From NCBI RefSeq assembly GCF_900116105.1, contig NZ_FPAC01000001.1, positions 1 to 64,000 on the forward strand: 64,000 bases of DNA, given 5' to 3'. The notes under the pieces were generated by a model that worked only from the letters and a program-made list of their open reading frames with translations, had not been told where the DNA came from and ran no database searches. Made by a program: the position numbers and the translations under genes. Below, piece by piece: positions 1-9,295 of the stretch (its first letter is position 1; every line of letters starts with the position of its first letter). This DNA comes from Paenibacillus sp. 453mf (GTDB taxonomy: Bacteria > Bacillota > Bacilli > Paenibacillales > Paenibacillaceae).

Positions 1-215
1 TGGTGGGTTTGAAGTAAGGTCTCAATCCAACGTTTGAAAAGCTCGAAGCCGTCACGATGATTTCCAAATTGAAGCGGATTCCCTAGAGCAATCCCACGAA
101 AGCTGACGGCCCTGGCTACATGGGTCTCTTGAGCGATATCTACGCCGACCACTAAATGATGAACGGTAATGTTTTCAATGAGTTGATTTTGTTTGTTTTG
201 TGCTTTAAACTTCAT
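1..215 (-). CDS. IS110-family transposase, N-terminal part (cut by window edge)
   Basis: This is the first 71 codons of a transposase that runs off the left edge. The visible protein starts MKFKAQNKQNQ and contains VVGVDIAQETHVARAV. That is the first acidic strand of the RuvC-like DEDD fold of IS110-family transposases, with the catalytic Asp in GVDIA. The ATG is at 213-215 on the minus strand, and a GGAGGT ribosome binding site lies at 225-230. IS110 elements move through a circular intermediate using a structured non-coding RNA read from their ends. The right flank at about 216-330 is therefore expected to be element DNA. Whether the element is intact cannot be judged from here. Confidence 0.85.
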   Translation of the reverse strand, partial: MKFKAQNKQNQLIENITVHHLVVGVDIAQETHVARAVSFRGIALGNPLQFGNHRDGFELFKRWIETLLQTH

Positions 216-330
216 GATAGAGCGACCTCCAGATGGGCTTTTTGAGGCAATGACCTCGTGCGTAACCCCATCATAACGAGGCGTTCTTTTTTATTCAAAC
301 TCCAAATATTCGTATTACAGGAATTCTAAC
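216..330 (-). other. Probable non-coding end of the IS110 element, candidate bridge-RNA region
   Basis: This lies between the transposase start and AT-rich host-like DNA. Two mutually exclusive pairings are visible. One is CCTCGT (254-259) with ACGAGG (276-281). The other is a nested pair, GATGGG (232-237) with CCCATC (267-272) around GAGG (244-247) with CCTC (254-257). In one IS110 subgroup the guide (bridge) RNA is encoded upstream of the transposase. The structure fits that position, but the RNA itself is an inference. The exact element boundary could not be placed because IS110 ends lack obvious terminal inverted repeats. Confidence 0.35.
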
Positions 331-546
331 GGGAAACATTAATTGAATAATATAATTAGCAGCTGATCAATCTGATCGGACTGCTTTTTTTAAGCCATAA
401 GTTCAATTGTAGAGCTATTTCCATTATCTAATCCATTATTTTCACTTATTAGATACATATCAAATTATAATATTATATAATTAGTTAGGCAGTTATAAAA
501 TGTCCCAAGTCTGGAGTCATATCTAATAAACAAAAGGAGAGAACCT
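331..546. other. AT-rich intergenic DNA before the phosphotransferase gene
   Basis: Together with the IS end this makes a stretch of about 330 bases without a host gene. It is AT-rich, with runs such as ATAATATTATATAAT around 467-482 that could serve as a promoter for the gene at 547. No convincing -35/-10 pair was fixed. AAAGGAG at 533-539 is the ribosome binding site of the next gene. Confidence 0.5.
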
Positions 547-1326
547 ATGAACGTAAAGGATATTCCCGTTGAGCTTATAGATCAAATCGGTAAGATCCGC
601 AACATCTCATATCCAAGGCAGGGGCATACTTCGCTTGTTGTTAAGATCGACACTAGTGATCATCAGTTCATTATCAAAAAAACACACCATGACCTATATA
701 ACGAATGGTTATCTGATGAATATGCAGCACTACAATTTCTTTCGACTACAGGCCTGCCTGTACCACATACTTATGCTTTCCATACAGATAGCAAATCAAG
801 CTGGCTGCTTATGGATTACATCCAAGGTATTAGTTTAAGACATTATCTAAGCGACCAACCTAACCTTAGGGATCGAGAAGAGGTGGTGTCTCAATATGGT
901 GCATGCCTACGGCAAATTCATGAATGCCCATGTCCTGTAGAGCTGCTCAAGGATGAGTCACCCTGGATCGATTCGATGCTCATGAAAGCCAGATACAATC
1001 TGGATAATTACAGTGTAGACGGGACGGAGGATCTCCTCGTACGACTAGATAGGAATAGACCATTACAGATTAAAAATACCCTGATCCATGGTGATTTTCA
1101 TACAAATAATATATTAGTCAAAGACAATAAGGTATGTGGTATTATCGATTGGCCCAGAGCCGGTTATGGTGATCCTCGATTTGATATGGCACTAGCCATC
1201 CGTCCGAAGCAGGGGGTATTTGATCAAGCGAGGGATAAGGAAGTTTTTTTGGAGTCCTATGGCAGGTTAAGGATAACGGATGAAGAGTATAGCTATTTTC
1301 AGGAAGGCATATATAAGTTCTTTTAA
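547..1326 (+). CDS. APH-family small-molecule phosphotransferase, probably frameshifted near its 3' end
   Basis: This 259-residue protein has the aminoglycoside/choline kinase (APH) fold. The catalytic loop HGDFHTNN is near residue 181 and the metal-binding IIDWPRAGYGDPRFDMA follows near residue 198. The N-terminal part has the usual beta-strand lobe with IIKKT. The substrate is unknown; relatives phosphorylate aminoglycosides, macrolides or metabolites. AAAGGAG at 533-539 supports the ATG at 547. The protein stops abruptly at YKFF. A second frame stays open from about 1320 to a TAA at 1440-1442 and encodes a hydrophobic, then basic, tail of about 40 residues. A one-base loss in the T run at 1321-1324 would explain this and would bring the length to about 300 residues. 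AT-rich compared with later genes, and next to an IS element. Confidence 0.75.
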   Translation: MNVKDIPVELIDQIGKIRNISYPRQGHTSLVVKIDTSDHQFIIKKTHHDLYNEWLSDEYAALQFLSTTGLPVPHTYAFHTDSKSSWLLMDYIQGISLRHYLSDQPNLRDREEVVSQYGACLRQIHECPCPVELLKDESPWIDSMLMKARYNLDNYSVDGTEDLLVRLDRNRPLQIKNTLIHGDFHTNNILVKDNKVCGIIDWPRAGYGDPRFDMALAIRPKQGVFDQARDKEVFLESYGRLRITDEEYSYFQEGIYKFF

Positions 1327-1595
1327 ATGTACTACTTGTGACGTATCTATTTCTTGAAATACCACTTTCTTTGATAACGGATGCATTGCACAAAGCGTTA
1401 AAATCTGTAGGTGATGGCAAGGAGCAATTTTATTTCCATTAATTATCGGACTTATCAGCAGGAAATTGAAAGAGAGAAAAAGAGCCTAAATTAAATCTGT
1501 AGATTTTTTATGTTATTTTAATGTTTTATTTTTGAAATCCTTTATATTTAATAAAAGGTCATGATATGGAAAGACACGAAGGGAGTTTTAGTTTA

Positions 1596-2789
1596 ATGGA
1601 TAACAACAAACCATCGCGTTTCGACAACGATGAAGAGAAGCAGGATGCTTTGCAAGAAGAGAAAGAAGTGCAACAGGGAAGTGAGCCTGATACTGAGCCT
1701 CATACACAGCTTGAATCAACGTCTGAAATACAGCCGGTAACAGAGGTGGAAGCACAGCCGGAAGCAGCTTCAGAGCCGGAGATGCAAAAGGATCATGCAG
1801 AGAATGAAGAACAGCCAGCAGCCAAAGGGAAGAGCAGTGTAGTCTGGATGGTGATATCGGGAGTTCTTGCTGCTGCGCTGATTATTGTGCTTATATATCC
1901 TCCGTTTGGAGGCGGTAAGGAAGCTGTTGCATCGGTGAATGGTACGGACATTTCCAAGGACGAGCTGTATAACGAACTCTTGACACTTGGCGGACAAGCT
2001 ACGCTGGAGAACATGATTACGATGGAGCTTGTCGATCAGGCAGCAGCTGAGGCTAATGTGACGGTTACAGACGAGGACGTAAACGCAGAGCTTGAAACGT
2101 TGAAGACGCAATATGGCGGTGAAGAAGCATTTGACATGGCACTTGCCCAATCCGGGATGACACTTGACGCTCTTAAGAAGAATATGGATCTGCAAGTCAA
2201 AATGCGTAAAATTCTAGAACCGCAAACGGATGTAACCGATGAAGAGATCAGCACTTACTATGAGGAGAACAAGGCATCCTTCGCTACACCAGAGCAGGTA
2301 AGAGCGTCCCATATTCTCGTTGAAACCAAAGAAGAAGCGGATGCGATCAAGAAAGAGCTTGATGGCGGAGCAGACTTTGCAACACTTGCAACGGAAAAAT
2401 CCACAGATACCGCTTCCGCAGCGAATGGCGGGGATCTCGGATTCTTTGGCGAAGAAGATATGCTAGAGCCATTCTCGAAGGCGGCTTTCTCCATGCAAGT
2501 TGATGAAATCAGCGATCCGGTGCAGTCGGATTATGGTTATCACATCATTATGAAGACAGATCATAAAGAAGCGACGAATCCAACCTTGGAAGACAAGAAA
2601 GAAGAGATTCGCAAAATATTGGTGGATCAACAGATCGGTGAACTTAGCTCAACCTGGATGACGGATCTGCGTTCCAATGCTACAATCTCGAATACACTTA
2701 CGCCAGCAGAGGAAAGCACAGATGCTGGAGCTGATACGAATTCCACGGATTCCACGACTGAGGATACAGAGTCCACAACAAACGAATAA
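1596..2789 (+). CDS. Membrane-anchored PpiC-type peptidyl-prolyl isomerase / foldase (PrsA/SurA-like)
   Basis: This is an extracytoplasmic folding catalyst. The N-terminus (residues 1-80) is cytoplasmic, acidic and Glu/Gln-rich. One transmembrane helix follows (about residues 82-102, VVWMVISGVLAAALIIVLIY). Then come a SurA-N-like helical domain and a parvulin domain with VRASHILVETKEEAD and GGDLGFFGEEDML ... YGYHIIMKTD, typical of PpiC rotamases. The tail is Thr/Ser/Asp-rich. Classical PrsA is a lipoprotein; here a plain signal anchor replaces the lipobox. I chose ATG 1596 because GAAGGGAG at 1578-1585 is well spaced. An in-frame ATG at 1566 would add ten residues. A strong terminator follows, so the gene is probably monocistronic. 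Confidence 0.88.
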   Translation: MDNNKPSRFDNDEEKQDALQEEKEVQQGSEPDTEPHTQLESTSEIQPVTEVEAQPEAASEPEMQKDHAENEEQPAAKGKSSVVWMVISGVLAAALIIVLIYPPFGGGKEAVASVNGTDISKDELYNELLTLGGQATLENMITMELVDQAAAEANVTVTDEDVNAELETLKTQYGGEEAFDMALAQSGMTLDALKKNMDLQVKMRKILEPQTDVTDEEISTYYEENKASFATPEQVRASHILVETKEEADAIKKELDGGADFATLATEKSTDTASAANGGDLGFFGEEDMLEPFSKAAFSMQVDEISDPVQSDYGYHIIMKTDHKEATNPTLEDKKEEIRKILVDQQIGELSSTWMTDLRSNATISNTLTPAEESTDAGADTNSTDSTTEDTESTTNE

Positions 2790-2819
2790 TAGGTAACGAT
2801 TAGTTAGATGAAAAAAGTA

Positions 2820-2866
2820 AGCAGCCAAGCAATTGAACCAGGGTTCATTGCTATGGCTGCTTTTTT
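2820..2866 (+). terminator. Rho-independent terminator after the foldase gene
   Basis: A very long near-perfect hairpin: AGCAGCCA and the following AGCAAT/GAACC arm pair with GGTTC/ATTGCT and TGGCTGCT. The loop is two bases and a T6 run follows. Confidence 0.9.
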
Positions 2867-3050
2867 CTACTCTAAAAATGACATGGATACATAATAGGAT
2901 ACAAAAAAATCATTATATGTGAATCAATTTCATATCTCATTAAAATGAAGATTATGAAATCATACATAGTCAAATTACACCGTTTTGATCTATATATACT
3001 CATGATTAAAGCAATTTGAGGTATTATGAAATGGATGACCCATGCTCAAT

Positions 3051-4133
3051 CTATCTCTTCTGAACCGTCTCACCGTAAACAAGCTCGGGCTGATAGTACG
3101 TATTGTCCGGCAAATCCTTTTTGCCTTGCAATTTCTTAATAATCCAGTCGGCAGCATCGCGTCCCATTGCTTCTTGGGGGTGAGTCAGCGTCGTTAACTG
3201 GATATTCGCATTCTTGGCAATATAGGAATTGTCCTGACCGATGATAGATAACTCCTCCGGAATTGAGATGCCAAGCTGTCTGCACGCATGAACTACTTCA
3301 AGGCCGACCTCGTCGTTATAGCAGACGAGGGCTGTAAGCCCCTCTCTGTTCACATCCAGGAAATCCTTCAGGTTGCTCGAGAGTGCCTGCTTCGTCTCTG
3401 TATCAAAGGAAAAAACAAGCTCCGGGTGAAAACGTAATTTAGCTTCGCCGAGTGCTTTGATATAGCCTTTCATTCGATACTTTCCTTGCAAATCATCCAT
3501 CTTAGAAATGAGTCCGATCTGCGAGTGTCCGTTCGATATCAGCTCTTTTGTCGCCAGATAGCTGGACTGCACGTCGTCGAGGCACAGAAAAGGCACATCA
3601 ATCTCTTCGTAATAAGCATTAATCATAATAAAGGGGATGTCTTGTTCCTTGAAGGACAGGTAATAAGCAATATTCGGATTGTACAGATTGCTCTTGGTAG
3701 GCTCAATGATCAGTCCGTCCACACCGTAAGAGAGCATCATCTCCAGCGCCTTTTTCTCCTGAGCGACATCATTGTTGGTGCTGGCCAGCAGAAGTGAATA
3801 ATTGTCCTCGTTCAGCCTGCTTTCAATCCCCCGAATGATAGAGGGGAAGATATAGTCAGAGATGTAGGTCGTGATGACACCGATCGTCTTTTTGTTAGAG
3901 GCTCCGCTTGTCCTCGTCCGATACTGGTTGCTGACATAGGTGCCGGATCCTTTTTCACTCCGCAAAAATCCCTCATTCGATAACTCCAGGATCGCCTTCC
4001 GAACCGTTTGCCGACTGACCTCGTACATGGTTTGCAGGGCAGACTCCGTTGGAATTTGTTCTCCTACACCATAATCCCCGGATAGTATTTTACTCTTTAT
4101 ATCATCAATGATGACTTGATACTTTGGTTTCAT
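3051..4133 (-). CDS. araR: Arabinose-responsive repressor AraR (GntR N-terminus, LacI-type sensor)
   Basis: This 360-residue transcription repressor of arabinose genes has a GntR winged helix at residues 1-70 (GEQIPTESALQTMYEVSRQTVRKAIL, then GSGTYVSN). A periplasmic-binding-like LacI/GalR effector domain follows (about 85-355, with IGVITTYISDYIFPSIIRGIE). This chimeric architecture is that of Bacillus subtilis AraR, which releases DNA when it binds L-arabinose. The gene is divergent from araBDA. An AraR box at 4184-4199 overlaps its own -10 (TATAAT, minus strand, 4198-4203), implying autorepression. Start ATG 4133 has AAGGAGTTTC just upstream. Confidence 0.93.
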   Translation of the reverse strand: MKPKYQVIIDDIKSKILSGDYGVGEQIPTESALQTMYEVSRQTVRKAILELSNEGFLRSEKGSGTYVSNQYRTRTSGASNKKTIGVITTYISDYIFPSIIRGIESRLNEDNYSLLLASTNNDVAQEKKALEMMLSYGVDGLIIEPTKSNLYNPNIAYYLSFKEQDIPFIMINAYYEEIDVPFLCLDDVQSSYLATKELISNGHSQIGLISKMDDLQGKYRMKGYIKALGEAKLRFHPELVFSFDTETKQALSSNLKDFLDVNREGLTALVCYNDEVGLEVVHACRQLGISIPEELSIIGQDNSYIAKNANIQLTTLTHPQEAMGRDAADWIIKKLQGKKDLPDNTYYQPELVYGETVQKR

Positions 4134-4183
4134 GAAACTCCTTCTTCCATACTTGTTCGCTAGGTTATTCGTTCATTTGGTAA

Positions 4184-4199
4184 ATTTGTATGTACAAAT
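4184..4199. promoter_or_regulatory. AraR operator at the araR promoter
   Basis: ATTTGTATGTACAAAT differs at one position from the AraR consensus ATTTGTACGTACAAAT. It overlaps TATAAT (minus strand, 4198-4203), the likely -10 of araR. Confidence 0.88.
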
Positions 4200-4373
4200 T
4201 ATAGCATGATTGTGAAATAAATAAAGAGAAGGTCCCATTTTAAATGACCGTGCGCTATTTTTATGTAGACTTAGAAAGTTATCACTATATTTGTAAACCT
4301 ATACCAGATCGCTTTGATGCAGCTTTTTATAGGACAGAATTTGAAGAAAGGCACAAAATTTTATTGTATCCAT

Positions 4374-4389
4374 ATTTGTATGTATATAT
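4374..4389. promoter_or_regulatory. Upstream AraR-like half-degenerate operator
   Basis: ATTTGTATGTATATAT matches the AraR consensus at 13 of 16 positions, with one half site perfect. It lies 32 bp centre-to-centre upstream of the core araBDA operator, about three helical turns. That spacing would suit cooperative binding of two dimers. Confidence 0.6.
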
Positions 4390-4400
4390 AACATATGATA

Positions 4401-4429
4401 TTGACAAATGTACGTACAAAAAATATACT
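4401..4429 (+). promoter_or_regulatory. araBDA promoter (sigma-A) with AraR box in the spacer
   Basis: TTGACA (4401-4406), 17 bp, TATACT (4424-4429). The AraR box AAATGTACGTACAAAA (4406-4421, 13/16 to consensus) fills almost the whole spacer, so bound repressor would block RNA polymerase directly. A weak cre-like sequence (three mismatches) follows at 4442-4456, so catabolite control is possible but not convincing. Confidence 0.88.
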
Positions 4430-4504
4430 ATACCTGTCAATTTAGAAAGCGCCTTCTTACAATTATCCTATTAATGAAGCGCTGCCAGAGAGGTGACCAA
4501 GGTA

Positions 4505-6109
4505 ATGTCGAGTCAAGTAAGCATCGAACAAGCGATTGCTAAGGGAGAAACGTCGCTTGGTATTGAGTTTGGATCCACACGGATCAAGGCCGTACTCATT
4601 GATGGGCGGTTTCAAACGATCGCTTCCGGAAGCTATGAGTGGGAGAATCAGCTGAAGGACGGTTTTTGGACGTACAGCCTGGATGACATTATTACAGGCC
4701 TGCAAGAAGCTTACCGCGAGATGAAGCAGGAGGTTGAACGAAAATACGGAATCACCCTCCAAACGGTCGGTTCGATCGGTTTCTCTGCGATGATGCACGG
4801 ATATATGGCTTTTGACGATACAGATAAACTGCTTGTTCCGTTCCGGACCTGGCGTAATGCAACAACAGGTGCGGCGGCGAGAGCATTGACCGAAGAGTTC
4901 AAGTTCAATATCCCTGAACGCTGGAGCATTGCTCACCTCTATCAAGCGATATTAAACGAAGAAGAGCATGTGCCTCAGATCCGTTTCGTGACGACATTGG
5001 CGGGATATATACACTGGCTGCTTACTGGAAACAAGGCGCTTGGCATCGGCGATGCGTCAGGCATGTTCCCAATCGATGAATCCACGCAAAATTATAATGA
5101 ATCCATGATCCAGCAGTTTAATGAGCTGGTTGCAGATAAAGGCTATCCGTGGAAGGTAAGTGACCTGCTGCCTAAGGTGTATTCTGCAGGTGAAGCAGCA
5201 GGCGTGCTGTCCGAAGCAGGGGCCAAGATTTTGGACCCTTCACTAGATTTACAGCCAGGCATTCCTTTGTGTCCTCCAGAAGGGGACGCGGGAACAGGGA
5301 TGGTGGCGACGAACAGTGTGAGAAAGCGTACGGGGAATGTCTCGGTAGGAACGTCCGTTTTTGCCATGATCGTCCTGGAGAAGGAGCTGTCCAAGGTTTA
5401 CCCGGAGATCGATATGGTTACGACGCCAAACGGTAGTCCGGTCGGTATGGTTCATGCCAACAACTGCTCAAGCGACCTTAATGCCTGGCTCGGATTGTTC
5501 CGTGAGTTCTCTGAAGCAGCCGGACAAAAGGTGGATACAGAGAAGCTGTACAGCGTGCTGCTGAACAAAGCACTGGAGGCCGATCCTGACGGCGGCGGCT
5601 TGCTGAGCTATGGTTATTATTCCGGTGAGAATATTACGGGTCTTGAGCAAGGACGTCCGCTGTTCGTACGTTCCCCGGAGAGCAGATTTAATCTCGCTAA
5701 CTTTATGCGGGTTCATCTGTTCACTGCATTTGGCGCTCTAAAGATCGGGATGGACATTTTGACGAAGGAAGAGAGTGTCGCGATCGACAGCATCCTGGCT
5801 CATGGCGGATTGTTCAAGACGCCGATCGTCGGCCAGAAAATGATGGCAGCTGCACTTCATGTGCCCGTGTCTGTTACATCGACGGCCGGAGAAGGCGGAG
5901 CTTGGGGGATGGCAGTGCTCGCTTCATACCTCCTGAACAAGACTGACGGAGAGAGCTTGGATGATTTCCTTGACCAGAAAGTGTTCAGCGATGTGGAAGA
6001 AGTAGAAATTAAACCGGATGCTGCTGATGTGAAGGGCTTTGAGGTCTTTATCGAGCGATACAAGAAGGGGCTTGTCATTGAGCAGGCCGCTGTCGACAAT
6101 TTAGTGTGA
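4505..6109 (+). CDS. araB: L-ribulokinase-type FGGY carbohydrate kinase
   Basis: Phosphorylates L-ribulose to L-ribulose-5-phosphate, the second step of arabinose breakdown in the cytoplasm. The FGGY kinase fold begins with the phosphate-binding strand [16 protein letters not shown] near residue 20. The ADP-binding motif [19 protein letters not shown] is near residue 460. The length of 534 residues is usual for FGGY kinases. Placement between araR boxes and araD-araA identifies the substrate. The reading frame is open from GTG 4493, but AGAGAGGTGA at 4487-4496 is a ribosome binding site and fits ATG 4505. First gene of the araBDA operon; araD starts 16 bp after its stop. Confidence 0.9.
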   Translation: MSSQVSIEQAIAKGETSLGIEFGSTRIKAVLIDGRFQTIASGSYEWENQLKDGFWTYSLDDIITGLQEAYREMKQEVERKYGITLQTVGSIGFSAMMHGYMAFDDTDKLLVPFRTWRNATTGAAARALTEEFKFNIPERWSIAHLYQAILNEEEHVPQIRFVTTLAGYIHWLLTGNKALGIGDASGMFPIDESTQNYNESMIQQFNELVADKGYPWKVSDLLPKVYSAGEAAGVLSEAGAKILDPSLDLQPGIPLCPPEGDAGTGMVATNSVRKRTGNVSVGTSVFAMIVLEKELSKVYPEIDMVTTPNGSPVGMVHANNCSSDLNAWLGLFREFSEAAGQKVDTEKLYSVLLNKALEADPDGGGLLSYGYYSGENITGLEQGRPLFVRSPESRFNLANFMRVHLFTAFGALKIGMDILTKEESVAIDSILAHGGLFKTPIVGQKMMAAALHVPVSVTSTAGEGGAWGMAVLASYLLNKTDGESLDDFLDQKVFSDVEEVEIKPDAADVKGFEVFIERYKKGLVIEQAAVDNLV

Positions 6110-6125
6110 AATGGGAGGGAGCAAG

Positions 6126-6821
6126 GTGTTAGAACAACTGAAAGAAGAAGTGTTTCAGGCCAACCTTGATTTGCCGAAGCAAGGTCTGATCAAATATACA
6201 TGGGGTAATGTTAGTGCGATTGATCGGGAGAGCGGATTATTCGTCATCAAACCGAGCGGTGTCAGCTATGAGAAGATGAAGGCCAGCGATATGGTCGTTG
6301 TGGATCTGGATGGTAACGTAGTTGAGGGAGAGCTAAGACCTTCTTCCGACACACCAACGCATGCCGTGCTGTATAAGCACTATGCAGAGATCGGCGGCAT
6401 CGTACACACGCATTCCATGTGGGCAACCGTTTGGGCTCAAGCCGGGCTGGATGTACCTGTGATGGGAACAACACATGCGGATACATTTTATGGTTCGATC
6501 CCATGTGCGCGTTTCTTGACCCAAGAGGAAGTGGATCGTGGTTATGAGGCGGAGACAGGACATGTCATTATCGAAACCTTCGAGCAGCGCGGTATTGATA
6601 TCATGTCGATTCCAGGTGTATTGCTCCAGGGGCACGGACCTTTTACTTGGGGCAAGGATGCTAAATCCGCGGTCATGAACAGTGTCGTGCTTGAGGAAGT
6701 ATCGAAGATGAATCTGTTTGCCAGAGAATTAAACCGGTTTGCACCAGAGCTGCCACAGCGTATTCTTGACAAGCACTATTTGCGCAAGCACGGTAAAGAC
6801 GCTTATTACGGACAGAAGTAA
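6126..6821 (+). CDS. araD: L-ribulose-5-phosphate 4-epimerase
   Basis: Converts L-ribulose-5-phosphate to D-xylulose-5-phosphate, feeding the pentose phosphate pathway. This class II aldolase-fold protein has the zinc ligands IVHTHS (two His near residues 95-97) and the third His in LLQGHGPF near 171. [13 protein letters not shown] and [16 protein letters not shown] also match the family. I chose GTG 6126 because GGGAGG (6113-6118) is spaced seven bases away and the resulting 231 residues begin MLEQLKEEV, aligning with the E. coli protein end to end. An in-frame ATG at 6111 is less likely. Confidence 0.95.
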   Translation: MLEQLKEEVFQANLDLPKQGLIKYTWGNVSAIDRESGLFVIKPSGVSYEKMKASDMVVVDLDGNVVEGELRPSSDTPTHAVLYKHYAEIGGIVHTHSMWATVWAQAGLDVPVMGTTHADTFYGSIPCARFLTQEEVDRGYEAETGHVIIETFEQRGIDIMSIPGVLLQGHGPFTWGKDAKSAVMNSVVLEEVSKMNLFARELNRFAPELPQRILDKHYLRKHGKDAYYGQK

Positions 6822-6878
6822 CGCAGAGGATTCAAGCCGGATTTTTAACTATACATTTATAGAAAAGAGGATGAAAAT

Positions 6879-8303
6879 ATGTCAGCAAACGTAGCAAAAC
6901 AATTCTGGTTTGTCGTAGGTTCACAGCACTTGTACGGAGAAGAAGCTCTGTCTGAAGTTAAGGCACATGCACAGGAAATGACGGATGCGCTGAACAACAG
7001 CGGCGTGCTGCCTTATCCGCTTGTACTGCAGGATCTCGCTGTCAGCGCAGACAAAATTACAAGTATTATGAAGGAAGTTAACTATCGTGACGAGGTTGCC
7101 GGTGTAATTACCTGGATGCATACGTTCTCGCCTGCAAAAATGTGGATCCGTGGAACGAAGCTGCTCCAAAAGCCATTGCTTCATCTGGCTACACAATACA
7201 ATGAGAGCATTCCTTGGGCAACCATTGATATGGACTTCATGAACTTGAACCAGGCCGCGCATGGTGACCGTGAGTATGGATTTATCAACGCACGGCTGAA
7301 AAAGCAAAATAAAATCGTAGTCGGTTATTGGGAGCGCCCTGAAGTACAGCAGCAAATTGCAGATTGGATGGACGTCGCTGTTGCTTATAACGAGAGCTTC
7401 AACATCAGAGTAGCCCGCTTTGGCGATAACATGCGTAACGTTGGCGTTACAGAAGGGGATAAGGTCGAAGCGCAAATCCAATTCGGATGGACAGTAGACT
7501 ACTTCGGAATCGGCGACCTTGTGCAAGTTGTTAATGAGGTTACCGAGGAAGAAATCAATGATTTGTTTGGTGAATATGCGGAGCTCTACGAATTTGATTA
7601 TGGTACTTACAGCAAGGAAGATTGGGAAGCCAGTGTCAAAGTCCAAGCGAGCTATGAAATTGCCCTTAAGCGTTTCCTCGATCAAGGGGGCTACAATGCC
7701 TTCACTTCGAACTTCGAGGATCTGCATGGCATGAAGCAGCTTCCAGGTCTCGCGGTACAACGCCTGATGGCACAAGGCTACGGATTTGCGGGTGAAGGCG
7801 ACTGGAAGACAGCAGCCCTCGACCGTCTTCTCAAAGTCATGAGCCATAACGAGTCTACCGGCTTTATGGAGGACTACACGTATGAGCTCGCTGCGGGTCA
7901 GGAATCCATTCTTCAATCCCACATGCTCGAGGTAGATCCAACACTGGCGGTTAACAAGCCTAAGGTTGTCGTTTCTCCACTGGGAATCGGCGATCGCGAA
8001 GATCCAGCCCGTCTTGTGTTCGATGGCAAGGCAGGAGAAGGTGTGGTTGTATCGATGGCTGACTTTGGCACACATTACAAGCTGCTCATTAACGAGGTAT
8101 CCTTGTTTGAGCCGACGACGCCTGCGCCTAAGCTTCCGGTTGCCCGTGTGCTCTGGAATGTGAAGCCGAACTTCCAGGATGGAGTCAAAGCGTGGATTGA
8201 GAATGGCGGCGGTCACCATACCGTTGTTTCCCTGAACCTGACCACCGATCAAATCGTAACCTATGCGAAGCTTGTGAATTTGGATTATGTCATTATTAAA
8301 TAA
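6879..8303 (+). CDS. araA: L-arabinose isomerase
   Basis: Interconverts L-arabinose and L-ribulose, the entry step of the pathway; needs Mn2+. The 474-residue protein begins with the family signature [16 protein letters not shown]. Metal ligands are recognisable: Glu in [10 protein letters not shown] (about 306), Glu in GFMEDYTYE (about 331), His in LQSHMLE (about 348) and His in GGGHHTVV near the C-terminus. AAAAGAGG at 6862-6869 precedes ATG 6879. Last gene of araBDA, followed by a clear terminator. No arabinose transporter is encoded beside it in this window. Confidence 0.97.
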   Translation: MSANVAKQFWFVVGSQHLYGEEALSEVKAHAQEMTDALNNSGVLPYPLVLQDLAVSADKITSIMKEVNYRDEVAGVITWMHTFSPAKMWIRGTKLLQKPLLHLATQYNESIPWATIDMDFMNLNQAAHGDREYGFINARLKKQNKIVVGYWERPEVQQQIADWMDVAVAYNESFNIRVARFGDNMRNVGVTEGDKVEAQIQFGWTVDYFGIGDLVQVVNEVTEEEINDLFGEYAELYEFDYGTYSKEDWEASVKVQASYEIALKRFLDQGGYNAFTSNFEDLHGMKQLPGLAVQRLMAQGYGFAGEGDWKTAALDRLLKVMSHNESTGFMEDYTYELAAGQESILQSHMLEVDPTLAVNKPKVVVSPLGIGDREDPARLVFDGKAGEGVVVSMADFGTHYKLLINEVSLFEPTTPAPKLPVARVLWNVKPNFQDGVKAWIENGGGHHTVVSLNLTTDQIVTYAKLVNLDYVIIK

Positions 8304-8322
8304 CAATTAATAATTAACCGAG

Positions 8323-8353
8323 GAACCGGCCGTATGCCGGTTCTTCTTTTTTT
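8323..8353 (+). terminator. Terminator of the araBDA operon
   Basis: GAACCGGC (8323-8330), five-base loop, GCCGGTTC (8336-8343), then a T-rich tail ending in T8. Confidence 0.93.
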
Positions 8354-8451
8354 GCTGCAAATGAACGGGTAAGGCATAGGTAAACAATACAGACATGGTA
8401 TAATCTTACAGGCGACTGCTAAGTACCATAGTCTAAATTAGGAGTGATCGT

Positions 8452-8997
8452 ATGAAAGTGCGATTGAGTGATTACAGCGAGGCATGGTTCAGGCTGTTTC
8501 AAGAAGAAGCCAATTTCCTTATGATCTTATTCGAGGGTGAGATTCTGAGCATAGAGCATTTTGGAAGTACCGCAGTTCCCGGTTTAAAAGCCAAGCCTGT
8601 CATTGACATGATGTGTATCGTAAGTCAGATTGATCGAATTGACCGCTTCAATGATACCATGCAAGCTCTCGGCTATGACGTGGCTGGAGAATGGGGGATT
8701 CCGGGAAGAAGACTGTTTCGCAAGGGCGGAGAACATAGAACCCATCATATTCACTTTTACCAAGCAGGCAATCCTCATATTGAGCGGCATCTCGTATTCA
8801 GAGACTATCTGAGAAGTCATCCAGAGGAAGCTAAAAGATACGGCAGATTTAAAGAGGAATTAGCTCAGCGCTATGAGCACACAAGTGAATACAGTCCAGC
8901 CAAAAAAGCTTTTGTAACGGAAATGGAGCAGCTCGCGCTAGCCTGGTTTAGAGAATACAGTGTAAAGCATAACGGTAACTTTGGAAATCATCTTTGA
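8452..8997 (+). CDS. GrpB-family (UPF0157) nucleotidyltransferase-like protein
   Basis: A 181-residue GrpB-family protein. The defining motifs are present: SIEHFGSTAVPGLKAKPVIDMMCIV (residues 32-56, the nucleotidyltransferase-like GST/D core) and RTHHIHFYQAGNPHIERHLVFRDYLRSHPE (about 98-127). The GrpB family has the minimal nucleotidyltransferase fold and is also found fused to dephospho-CoA kinase; the substrate is not established. AGGAGTGAT at 8441-8449 supports ATG 8452. It stands alone after the araA terminator, so it is unlikely to be part of arabinose metabolism. TATAAT at 8399-8404 may be its -10. Confidence 0.9.
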   Translation: MKVRLSDYSEAWFRLFQEEANFLMILFEGEILSIEHFGSTAVPGLKAKPVIDMMCIVSQIDRIDRFNDTMQALGYDVAGEWGIPGRRLFRKGGEHRTHHIHFYQAGNPHIERHLVFRDYLRSHPEEAKRYGRFKEELAQRYEHTSEYSPAKKAFVTEMEQLALAWFREYSVKHNGNFGNHL

Positions 8998-9072
8998 CGG
9001 TACAATTATGAAATTGTGCGCTTGCGGCTAGCTTACGCTAATGAGCATTGTCGCACCAGGAGGGGAAGTTGC

Positions 9073-9261
9073 TTGGTACTTGTTGTCGTAATACTGCTGC
9101 TGGCAGTTGGAGTATTTCTTATTGTAAGATCAAACAAAGAGGACGAAAATTCTGTACTTCTTCGTTGGGTCGGAATCTCTATTGTAATCATGTCTCTATT
9201 TTTTATAGTATTCTTAGCTTATCAAATCATTGATATAGAAACGCATCGCGTTGGGCATTAA
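9073..9261 (+). CDS. Small membrane protein with two transmembrane helices
   Basis: A 62-residue hydrophobic protein that I do not recognise. Two transmembrane segments are visible (residues 1-16, VLVVVILLLAVGVFLIV, and about 30-50, WVGISIVIMSLFFIVFLAY), joined by a charged RSNKEDEN loop. I chose TTG 9073 because AGGAGGGG (9058-9065) sits seven bases before it; the upstream in-frame extension has no ribosome binding site. It may be transcribed with the GrpB-like gene 75 bp upstream. It ends at a bidirectional terminator. Confidence 0.6.
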   Translation: MVLVVVILLLAVGVFLIVRSNKEDENSVLLRWVGISIVIMSLFFIVFLAYQIIDIETHRVGH

Positions 9262-9295
9262 TCGAGAACGCTGGAATATTCACAAAATAAAAGAA

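Noticed and set aside
1321-1327. TTTTAAA as a programmed -1 frameshift site in the phosphotransferase gene
   Set aside because: The heptamer is not in the phase required for tandem slippage and no downstream stimulatory structure was seen. A mutation or sequencing error is simpler.
4442-4456. CcpA cre site in the araB leader
   Set aside because: Three mismatches to the consensus; kept only as a remark in the promoter entry.
4244-4474. A 76-codon open frame between araR and araB
   Set aside because: It spans the AraR boxes and the araBDA promoter and has no ribosome binding site.
6921-8306. A 461-codon open frame antisense to araA
   Set aside because: It mirrors araA exactly, has no ribosome binding site, and its protein shows no family features. 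It is a by-product of araA codon usage.
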